DNA of 13,899 nucleotides, taken from contig DASQWC010000024.1 of the NCBI GenBank assembly GCA_035640475.1, forward strand, positions 1 to 13,899. Direction: 5' to 3'. Below, piece by piece: positions 1 to 6,156 of the stretch. The first letter of the stretch is position 1. Each line of letters opens with the position of its first letter. This DNA comes from DASQWC01 sp035640475 (GTDB taxonomy: Bacteria > Actinomycetota > JAICYB01). The translations under genes and the position numbers were made by a program. Below the pieces are notes generated by a model. It saw only the letters and a program-made list of their open reading frames with translations, had not been told where the DNA came from and made no database searches.

Positions 1-270
1 GCGCGGATTCAAGTGAGTATCACGACGGCCGCCGCGAACCCAAACGACGGCATCCAGCCGCTCGACGGTGACGACTACGACGTGTTCGTCTACGCGCCCA
101 ACGGCGGAAAGATCGCAGAGGGCGCGAACACAAAGGGCAACGAATCGGTCTTCTTCACGTATCGATCACGCTTCGGCCGTGCGCCGTATGAGATACGCGT
201 GCATCCCTGGTTCGTGAGGCCGGGGAGCACATATAAGGGCATGATTCGAGCGCTGTCGACGGGCTACTAG
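1..270 (+). CDS. C-terminal fragment of a protein with a PPC-like beta-sandwich domain (5' end outside window)
   Basis: The frame is open from the first base of the window and ends at TAG 268-270, so this is the last ~89 residues of a longer protein. A GTG at 13 is only an internal candidate start. The visible part resembles bacterial pre-peptidase C-terminal (PPC) domains: a DDYDVFVYAPNGG strand-turn at about window residues 24-36, a 'NESVFFTY' strand, then 'APYEIRVHPW' and a final 'STYKGMIRAL' strand. In this family such domains sit at the C-terminus of secreted proteases and other exported proteins. Export is therefore likely, but no signal peptide or catalytic domain can be seen here. The gene converges on the CCA-adding enzyme, and the two stop codons share the tetranucleotide CTAG at 267-270. 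The coding call is firm; the domain name is a resemblance judged by eye. Confidence 0.7.
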   Translation, partial: ARIQVSITTAAANPNDGIQPLDGDDYDVFVYAPNGGKIAEGANTKGNESVFFTYRSRFGRAPYEIRVHPWFVRPGSTYKGMIRALSTGY

Positions 271-1730
271 CCGTCGTCCTCGGCATCCAACGCTTCCTCC
301 CGGCGCGCGTTGGCAATCTCGGTCGCTTCTTCTGCGGTACGCGCCGGCGCGAGCCCGTGCTCGGCGCCCCAGCGTTCCAGCTCTCCGAACGCCTCTTTGC
401 GGCCCATCGGCCCGCGTTCCAGACGAAGCTCGGTCAGAAATCCCAGGCCCCTGCCGACAAGCGGCGACGGCTCAAGGTCGAAGAATGCCATCACGTCGTG
501 GCCGTCGAGCGGGGGCCGGATCTTTCCCAGCTCTTCACGCTCGGCGAGATCCGTGATGCGAGCCTCGAGCGCGTCCATCCGATCTTGGAGTTCCTGCGCC
601 TTCGCCCTGTCGCGTGTCGTGCAGTCGGCGCGCACGAGTGCGTTGAGGTCGTCCAGGAGATGGCCCGCATCACGGACGTAGCGCCGCACCGCTGCGTCCG
701 TCCAGCCGAGCCTGTACGTGTGGAAGCGCAAGTGGAGAGCGACGAGCGTCTTCACGTCGTCGACAACGGCGTTCGGGTAGCGCAGCTCTCGCAAACGGGC
801 TTCCGCCATTCGCGCGCCGACGACCTCATGGTGATGGAAGGTCACACCTTCGTCGGTGATCTGTCGCGTCGCCGGCTTCCCGATGTCGTGGAACAGCGCG
901 GCGAGGCGGGCGACGAGCGTCGCCGGCACGCCGTCCACAACGGCGAACGTGTGCCGCAGCACGTCCTTGTGGCGGTGCACGGGATCTTGCTCCATGGCGA
1001 GTGCGTCGAGCTCCGGAATGACGTGTGTGGAGAGTCCGGTCCTCACCACCAGCGCGAGTCCGCGTGAGGGCCTCGATGTCACCAGCAGCTTGGAGAGCTC
1101 GTCACGCACGCGCTCACGCGACACGATGGCCAGACGATCCTGCATGCGGTGCGCCGCGTCGACGACCTCTTCTGCGACGTCGAAACCGAGCGCTGCGGCG
1201 AACCTGCACGCCCGCAACATCCGAAGCGGGTCGTCCGTGAACGCTTGGTCCGGCGCGGAGGGCGTCCGCAGTGTCTTGCGGCGCAGATCCTGAAGACCGT
1301 CGGTCGGGTCGAAGATCTCGCCGCCCGGGGTGCGGACCGCGATCGCGTTGACGGTGAAGTCGCGGCGCGACAGATCGGACCGGATGTCTCGCGCGAAGTG
1401 CACCTCGGGCTTGCGCGAATCCTCCGGGTACCACTCTTCCCGGTACGTCGTGATTTCGACGCGTTCGCCGCGGATCAGCGCGCCGATCGTGCCGTAGCGC
1501 ACGCCCTGAAGCCAGAGCTCGTCCGCCCAGCCACGCAAGAGGCCGAGCATCTCGGTCGGCTTCGCGTCGGTCGCGACATCCAGATCAGGAGTCGGGAGGC
1601 CGAGAAGCCAATCACGTACCCGGCCGCCGACGAGCCAGGTCTCATATCCCGCCTGCGCGAAGCGCTCTCCGATGTCGCGCGCGAGCGAACCTTCGGCAAC
1701 GAGCTCCGGCAGGCGTGCGGTCGCGCTCAT
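267..1730 (-). CDS. pcnA: CCA-adding tRNA nucleotidyltransferase with HD domain
   Basis: 487 aa enzyme expected to build or repair the 3' CCA end of tRNAs in the cytoplasm, using CTP and ATP. The class II nucleotidyltransferase head is complete: LVGGRVRD at residues 33-40, the metal-binding DLD at 49-51, DLSRRDFTVNA at 119-129 and DDPLRMLRACRFA at 166-178. An HD-type phosphohydrolase domain follows, with HRHKDVLRHT from 252 and the diagnostic HDIGK at 281-285. This two-domain order and length match the actinobacterial PcnA/CCA enzymes (Rv3907c in M. tuberculosis), also found divergent from the NUDIX-MurJ arm. The CAT at 1728-1730 gives the ATG. It lies 7 bases after a TAGCCT hexamer, and no Shine-Dalgarno is apparent. 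The C-terminal ~25 residues are acidic and charged. Poly(A) polymerase is the family alternative, but the actinobacterial context favours CCA addition. Confidence 0.95.
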   Translation of the reverse strand: MSATARLPELVAEGSLARDIGERFAQAGYETWLVGGRVRDWLLGLPTPDLDVATDAKPTEMLGLLRGWADELWLQGVRYGTIGALIRGERVEITTYREEWYPEDSRKPEVHFARDIRSDLSRRDFTVNAIAVRTPGGEIFDPTDGLQDLRRKTLRTPSAPDQAFTDDPLRMLRACRFAAALGFDVAEEVVDAAHRMQDRLAIVSRERVRDELSKLLVTSRPSRGLALVVRTGLSTHVIPELDALAMEQDPVHRHKDVLRHTFAVVDGVPATLVARLAALFHDIGKPATRQITDEGVTFHHHEVVGARMAEARLRELRYPNAVVDDVKTLVALHLRFHTYRLGWTDAAVRRYVRDAGHLLDDLNALVRADCTTRDRAKAQELQDRMDALEARITDLAEREELGKIRPPLDGHDVMAFFDLEPSPLVGRGLGFLTELRLERGPMGRKEAFGELERWGAEHGLAPARTAEEATEIANARREEALDAEDDG

Positions 1731-1737
1731 GTCATCA

Positions 1738-1743
1738 AGGCTA
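1738..1743 (-). promoter_or_regulatory. Candidate -10 element of pcnA, leaderless type
   Basis: On the minus strand this hexamer reads TAGCCT (TAnnnT pattern) and ends 7 bases before the pcnA ATG at 1730, so transcription would begin at or next to the start codon. No convincing -35 element is visible 16-18 bases upstream. It lies in the 41-base gap after the HDAC-like gene, which would let pcnA be expressed separately from the dedA arm. Confidence 0.4.
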
Positions 1744-1771
1744 CGCGCGCGGGAACGCTCGTCCCCGGCGC

Positions 1772-2809
1772 TTAGGACGTCGTCTTCTCGCGCAGGATCG
1801 CAGCACGCCGCACCCAGTCGAGTGCGTCGGGTGTTCCCTGCGCGGCGTTCAGCTCGTCGTCCGGGACGCCCGAGGGTTGCGAGTCACCGAGAAGAGCGGA
1901 CACGGTCGCGCCCGCCGACCACCCGAGGGCATCGAGGTCGTACCCGCCCTCAAGCAGACACACCGGACCCGCACCGTATCCGGCAACGCGCCCGGCGAAT
2001 CGATAGAAGGCGCCGGCGGTGAGACGCATCATGCACAGCGGGTCGAGCATGTGCGCGTCGTAGCCGGCCGACACGAACACGAGCTGCGGTTCGAACTCGT
2101 GTACAGCCGGATCAATGACTTCGTCGAAGGCGCGTTCGTACGCATCCTCCGCTGCGCCGGCCGGGAGCGGAATGTTGACAGTTGTGCCCAAAGCCTCCGC
2201 CGCGCCGCGCTCGGTCGCATCCCCCGTGCCCGGGTACCACGGGAACTGATGCAGCGAGACGTAGAGGACGCTCGGATCCGTCCAGAAGATGTCTTGCGTC
2301 CCGTTGCCGTGGTGGGCATCCCAATCGATGACCGCGACACGTTCGGCGCGTCCGGAGCCCACGGCCCATCGCGCCGCGACCGCCACGTGGTTGGTCAGAC
2401 AGAACCCCATCGACCGCGTCGCGGTTGCGTGATGTCCCGGGGGACGCATACACACGAATGCCGCGGTCCACACGCCCTCGAGCACTCGCTCGGCGGCATC
2501 GACGGCGCCCCGGCTCCCGCGCATTGCCGCCTCCAGGGAACCCGGACCCATACCGGTGTCGAGATCGATCCGTCCGCCGCCGGCCGCATCGATCTCCTCG
2601 AGCAGCGTCACGAGCGACGGATCGTGCACGAGCTCGATCAGCTCTCGCCCGGCGGGGTCCGGCGCATGGTGGTCGAGACGCGCGAGGAGTCCCGTGGCTT
2701 CGAGGTGCGCACGGATCGCATCGATTCGCTCCGATCGCTCGGGGTGATCCGGATGGCCGCCGACATGCCGGAGCGCAGCGTCGTGGAAGACGAACCCGAC
2801 GGACGGCAT
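1772..2809 (-). CDS. Histone deacetylase / acetylpolyamine amidohydrolase family protein
   Basis: 345 aa zinc-dependent deacylase of the arginase/deacetylase fold. The family removes acetyl groups from lysines, polyamines or small molecules in the cytoplasm. The active site looks intact: N-terminal GGHPDHPERSERI (17-29), RPPGHHA with the tandem histidines H126-H127 (122-128), DWDAHHGNGT giving zinc ligands D164 and H166 (162-171), SAGYDAH giving the third ligand D251 (247-253) and LEGGYDL with catalytic-position Y290 (286-292). The motifs fit class II-like bacterial members rather than AcuC, but the substrate cannot be read from sequence. The ATG at 2809 is chosen because the family's N-terminus begins there. 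The frame stays open upstream to 3103, but that part overlaps dedA and looks non-coding. It starts 2 bases after the dedA stop, so the two are probably co-transcribed and translationally coupled. Confidence 0.9.
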   Translation of the reverse strand: MPSVGFVFHDAALRHVGGHPDHPERSERIDAIRAHLEATGLLARLDHHAPDPAGRELIELVHDPSLVTLLEEIDAAGGGRIDLDTGMGPGSLEAAMRGSRGAVDAAERVLEGVWTAAFVCMRPPGHHATATRSMGFCLTNHVAVAARWAVGSGRAERVAVIDWDAHHGNGTQDIFWTDPSVLYVSLHQFPWYPGTGDATERGAAEALGTTVNIPLPAGAAEDAYERAFDEVIDPAVHEFEPQLVFVSAGYDAHMLDPLCMMRLTAGAFYRFAGRVAGYGAGPVCLLEGGYDLDALGWSAGATVSALLGDSQPSGVPDDELNAAQGTPDALDWVRRAAILREKTTS

Positions 2810-2811
2810 CG

Positions 2812-3435
2812 CTACAACGGCTCGGTTCGTTCGGACAACCGGTGCACCATACGCCGGTACGTCCAATAGATCACCGAGGCGAACAGGATAAAGATGATCA
2901 CACCGGCCCAGCCCAGCGCGCGCCGCACGACCTCGAGTGAGCCCGAAAACAAGAACCCAACGATGGGCATGACGACGGCCCAGACCCCCGCTGCCAGCGC
3001 AACAGAGACCAGGAACGCCGGGAACGGCATGCGCGCCATACCCGCCGTGAACGTGTTGATCGTGCGAACGACCGGCGTGATGCGCCCCAGCGACACGGCC
3101 CACATGCCGTACTCCTGGAAATAGCGATCCACGCGCTCGAGTCGTTGTGGCGTGAACAGCCGCTGGCCGAAGCGATCGACGACACGACGGCCACCGAATC
3201 GTCCGATGCAGTACCCGATCGTGTCACCCATGAGCGCGCCGAAGAAGGCGAGGGCCGAGATCGGCGCGAGATCGAGCTCGCTGCGCTCGGCGTAGAACCC
3301 GGCGAGGAGCAGGGCGACGTCCCCCGGCACGACCGCTCCCACGAAGGCCGAGTTCTCGAGCAGAGCCATCAAGAAGACGATGAGGTAGCCCCACTGAACG
3401 AAGTACGGTTGGACGAGCTCGATCAGCGATTCCAT
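2812..3435 (-). CDS. DedA family membrane protein
   Basis: 207 aa integral membrane protein of the DedA/VTT (SNARE-associated) family. Members include UptA-type carriers that return undecaprenyl phosphate across the membrane, and others needed for envelope and pH homeostasis. The family's key charged residues are present with standard spacing: E27 and D39 in the re-entrant LLENSAFVGAVVPGD segment, and R118 and R124 in GRITPVVRT. Hydrophobic stretches lie at about 15-47, 57-79, 135-165 and 172-192, followed by a basic C-terminal tail. The ATG at 3435 lies 7 bases after a TAGCGT hexamer on the minus strand, so the mRNA may be leaderless. It is divergent from the NUDIX gene and heads a two-gene unit with the HDAC-like gene. 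Its place next to the MurJ arm makes a lipid-carrier recycling role attractive, but that is inference. Confidence 0.92.
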   Translation of the reverse strand: MESLIELVQPYFVQWGYLIVFLMALLENSAFVGAVVPGDVALLLAGFYAERSELDLAPISALAFFGALMGDTIGYCIGRFGGRRVVDRFGQRLFTPQRLERVDRYFQEYGMWAVSLGRITPVVRTINTFTAGMARMPFPAFLVSVALAAGVWAVVMPIVGFLFSGSLEVVRRALGWAGVIIFILFASVIYWTYRRMVHRLSERTEPL

Positions 3436-3442
3436 CTAGCTA

Positions 3443-3448
3443 ACGCTA
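3443..3448 (-). promoter_or_regulatory. Candidate -10 element of dedA, leaderless type
   Basis: The minus strand reads TAGCGT here, followed by 7 bases and then the dedA ATG at 3435. It shares the 48-base divergent spacer (3436-3483) with the NUDIX promoter. No strong -35 was recognised. Confidence 0.4.
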
Positions 3449-3470
3449 CGGCCTCGAAGGCTCCTGCTGG

Positions 3471-3476
3471 CATACT
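3471..3476 (+). promoter_or_regulatory. Candidate -10 element of the NUDIX gene, leaderless type
   Basis: CATACT, 7 bases before the ATG at 3484; the overlapping TACTTT at 3473-3478 is an alternative reading. No Shine-Dalgarno precedes the ATG, which fits leaderless initiation. It would drive the tightly spaced run from the NUDIX gene to degV. Confidence 0.42.
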
Positions 3477-3483
3477 TTCGGCA

Positions 3484-3975
3484 ATGTCCCCGGATCCGCG
3501 CTCTCGACGCGAGGGCACTGGATCCGATCCCAAGCACTGGCCCGTACGCCGCGCCGAGTCGTTCGGCGGCGTCGTCGTGAGAAGCGAGGACGGCGGCCAC
3601 GAGGTCATCCTGATCCGCACACGGAACTTGAAGGGCAAAGAAGTCTGGACGCTGCCCAAGGGAACCGCTGAGAAAGGCGAGAGCGGTGAGGAGACGGCAT
3701 TGCGTGAGGTCCGCGAGGAGACGGGCATCGACACCGAGATCATCGAGCCGCTCGAGGACATCACGTACTGGTTCGTCGTGGCCGCCGAGCAAGCGCGGTT
3801 TCGAAAGACCGTCCACTACTTTTTGATGCGTGCGGTCGGAGGTGATCCGACCCAGCACGACGACGAAGTGGAGGAGGTTCGCTTCGTCCCCGTCGACGAG
3901 GCTCCGCGATGGGTCACCTACCCATCCGACAAGAAGGTGCTCAAGCGTCTCGCCGAACTCACCCGGACTTGGTGA
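3484..3975 (+). CDS. NUDIX hydrolase (MutT4-like)
   Basis: 163 aa cytoplasmic NUDIX hydrolase, expected to cleave a nucleoside diphosphate linked to another moiety, such as oxidised nucleotides or dinucleoside polyphosphates. The NUDIX box is complete at residues 60-82, from G60 through E66 to the REVREETG core (74-81). It is preceded by the beta strand VWTLPKG (54-60). The N-terminal ~20 residues are polar and Arg-rich, probably unstructured. The ATG at 3484 is used because it follows the promoter-like CATACT; the frame is open further upstream, but that part overlaps dedA. It occupies the slot of M. tuberculosis Rv3908 (mutT4), divergent from pcnA and upstream of the MurJ arm. The specific substrate cannot be told from sequence. 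Confidence 0.93.
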   Translation: MSPDPRSRREGTGSDPKHWPVRRAESFGGVVVRSEDGGHEVILIRTRNLKGKEVWTLPKGTAEKGESGEETALREVREETGIDTEIIEPLEDITYWFVVAAEQARFRKTVHYFLMRAVGGDPTQHDDEVEEVRFVPVDEAPRWVTYPSDKKVLKRLAELTRTW

Positions 3976-3991
3976 TCTCGGGCTAGCGATC

Positions 3992-4744
3992 GTGCGGACC
4001 TTCATCGCAGCCCTTATCGGCTTCGCGTCTGGTGTGGCCTCCGGTGCGTTCGGCATCGGTGGCGCCCTTCTCTCCACACCCGGCATCCGATGGTTCCTCG
4101 ATACTCCAGCACTGATTGCCGTCGGCACGACGCTCCCGGTCATCATTCCGACGGCAATCACCGGCTCGATCACCTATTTGCGAAATAAGCTCGTCGACAT
4201 CCGGACGGCCGGCATCCTGTGCGTCTCCGGCGCAGTCTTCGCGGTGCTCGGCGCCCTCGCGACGCAGGCAATCGCCGGCGAAGCCCTTCTTGTGGCGACC
4301 GCCGCACTGATTCTCCTGTTGTCCTTACGCATGCTGAGACCCACGGCGGCGCTGCATCCGGCGGCGTTGAGAAGATCGCCCATCGGATTGCTCGTCGTCG
4401 GCGCAGTCTCCGGGTTCGTCTCCGGACTCCTCGGCGTCGGCGGCGGCGTCATCCTCGTTCCGGTGCTCATTGTGATCCTGCGGTTTCCGGTAAAGACGGC
4501 GCTCGGGACTTCGCTCGCCGTCGTCGCCGCACAATCGATCCCCGGCACCGTCACGCATGCGCTCATCGGGAACATCGACTGGGCAATCGTCGGCGGGCTG
4601 GTGCTCGGAGTCGTTCCCGGAGCACGCGTCGGGGCTCGCGCAGCCGTCGCAGCAGAAGATGCCAAGCTGCGCGTTGTCGTCGCCGCGGCCATGGGCGTGC
4701 TCGCCCTCGCCTTCGGGTTGAGCGAGCTGCGCAACCTCATCTGA
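3992..4744 (+). CDS. TauE/SafE (DUF81) family permease
   Basis: 250 aa polytopic membrane protein, probably with eight or so membrane segments. The TauE/SafE family moves sulfonates, sulfite, sulfoacetate or related organic anions, usually outward. The internal two-fold repeat typical of the family is plain: GFASGVASGAFGIGGALLSTP at the N-terminus and GAVSGFVSGLLGVGGGVILVP near residue 140, each a G-rich loop entering a helix. The GTG at 3992 is chosen: it is 16 bases after the NUDIX stop and places the first helix directly at the N-terminus. The Shine-Dalgarno is weak. The stop overlaps the next start (TGATG), so it belongs to the same operon as the MurJ genes. This gene is not part of the mycobacterial order at this site. 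The substrate is unknown. Confidence 0.88.
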   Translation: MRTFIAALIGFASGVASGAFGIGGALLSTPGIRWFLDTPALIAVGTTLPVIIPTAITGSITYLRNKLVDIRTAGILCVSGAVFAVLGALATQAIAGEALLVATAALILLLSLRMLRPTAALHPAALRRSPIGLLVVGAVSGFVSGLLGVGGGVILVPVLIVILRFPVKTALGTSLAVVAAQSIPGTVTHALIGNIDWAIVGGLVLGVVPGARVGARAAVAAEDAKLRVVVAAAMGVLALAFGLSELRNLI

Positions 4745-6156
4745 TGGGACTTCGCCGCGTCGTGACGGTCGTCGCGGTCCTCGTGATCGTGACGTCCGCC
4801 GTGCCCGTGCGTGCGCAAACGGCGCCGCTCGCGTTGGCGCTTGTCCTTCCGGTGACATCGGCGCCGCTGTTCACCCCCGACGGCAATCCGGCCGAGGACG
4901 CGCGCCCGCGGTTGAACGGCATCGCGTCGGTGCTGCGTGATTTGCAAACGCCCGAGCTCGATGCCGTTCCCTTCGCGCTCGCACCGAGTCCGCTGTTCTG
5001 CGACGAAGTCCAGCGCTTCGGCGGTCGTCCTGGGGCTGCGGTTCGTTCTGCGCTTCGCGCGCTCGCCGCGCGGCTCCCCGTCCTCGCCGCTCCCTACGCG
5101 GAGGTGCGGCTGCCGGATCTGGACTCCGAGCGCGCCGTTGCACGCGAGATCGACGAGGGCCGCGAACGAGTCGAGCCGTGCACCGGAGCGCAGCCGGCGG
5201 GGGCGCTCGTCCCACCCGGCTTGACGGTCGATAGAGTCGTCCTCGACGCCGCTCCGAGAGCCGGCGTGACATCGCTGCTCGCGGCTGTGACTCGGCGGGA
5301 GCCGGTTCGTTCCGGCAGCGTCACCATTGTTCCCGCCGCCAGGATCGAGGCAGGCGATGCGCCGGACGACGCGTACGCTCGCTTTGCGTCCTCCCGGTCG
5401 GCCGCGGCGATCCTCCCGTTCGGGCGGCCGGATCTGGTCACGTTCATGAACGCCCTCGCGAGCGACCCGCGCATCACGCTTCGATCGCTCTCGGACATCG
5501 TCGGCGAAGCCGAGCCGGGCTCGATCAGCTTCGCGTCCGGCGACAACCCGCCCGAGTCATACGAGCTCGCGCTCCGCAATGCGGCGCTCTCCCTCGAACG
5601 ACTCGGCTGGTACACGCTCCCTCGGAACCCTGTCGGCGGAGTCCTACGGACGTCGCTCGCGCGCGCGCGCTCCTCGGCGGAATGGGACGGCAACTGGTCG
5701 ATCGGCCGAGTTCGTGCGCGGGCGTTGATCGAACGAGTCAACACGGAACTGCGGCTGATCTCGGCGTCGGAGGGATCTGTCACGTTCACCTCGCAACGTG
5801 GCTCGGTCCCCGTCACTGTGAGGAACTCGGCCGCGTATCCGGTGCGTATCAGGATCGCGCTCGAGTCGGCCAAGCTTCGGTTCCCGGAGGGATCGTCCCG
5901 CGTCGCAATCGTCGAACCGCCCGGCGAAACGGTGGTATTCGAGGCGCTGGCGCGTTCGACAGGAACGTTTCCCGTCCAGGTGATGGTCACGAGCCCGAAC
6001 CGTGCGATCCGCTTCGACGCCGATAAAGTAACCGTCCGCTCGACGGCAGCCAACGTTCCCGCGCTCGCGCTCACCGCAGGAGGCGCGCTCTTCCTGATCG
6101 CGTGGTATGCGCGGCTTCTCCGCCGTCGCCGGCACGATCGGGCGACCGAGTCGTGA
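4744..6156 (+). CDS. Exported, C-terminally anchored protein in the DUF6049 (Rv3909) position
   Basis: 470 aa protein with a signal peptide (MGLRRVV, a hydrophobic core to about residue 20, then a likely cleavage after VRA) and a single C-terminal membrane helix (about 436-456) ending in a RLLRRRRHDR cytoplasmic tail. The bulk therefore faces outside, tethered to the membrane. Its place directly upstream of murJ matches the large actinobacterial exported protein Rv3909 (DUF6049). It is much shorter than the ~800 aa mycobacterial protein, and membership rests on position and topology more than on motifs. The region before the C-terminal helix (about 330-430) is rich in beta-strand-like segments, e.g. 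GSVPVTVRNSAAYPVRIRI, which suggests an immunoglobulin-like fold. The ATG at 4744 overlaps the upstream TGA by one base, and the stop overlaps the murJ GTG by four. Function is unknown. Confidence 0.85.
   Translation: MGLRRVVTVVAVLVIVTSAVPVRAQTAPLALALVLPVTSAPLFTPDGNPAEDARPRLNGIASVLRDLQTPELDAVPFALAPSPLFCDEVQRFGGRPGAAVRSALRALAARLPVLAAPYAEVRLPDLDSERAVAREIDEGRERVEPCTGAQPAGALVPPGLTVDRVVLDAAPRAGVTSLLAAVTRREPVRSGSVTIVPAARIEAGDAPDDAYARFASSRSAAAILPFGRPDLVTFMNALASDPRITLRSLSDIVGEAEPGSISFASGDNPPESYELALRNAALSLERLGWYTLPRNPVGGVLRTSLARARSSAEWDGNWSIGRVRARALIERVNTELRLISASEGSVTFTSQRGSVPVTVRNSAAYPVRIRIALESAKLRFPEGSSRVAIVEPPGETVVFEALARSTGTFPVQVMVTSPNRAIRFDADKVTVRSTAANVPALALTAGGALFLIAWYARLLRRRRHDRATES

Noticed and set aside
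1715..2869. 384-codon plus-strand frame opposite the HDAC-like gene
   Set aside because: The opposite strand encodes a protein with complete catalytic motifs; this frame has biased composition and no motif.
2810..3103. N-terminal extension of the HDAC-like protein to an upstream ATG at 3103
   Set aside because: It overlaps dedA completely, shows no family similarity, and the family N-terminus starts at ATG 2809.
6102..6152. Earlier ATG start for MurJ
   Set aside because: It adds 17 residues overlapping the preceding gene; GTG 6153 gives the four-base overlap and family-like N-terminus.
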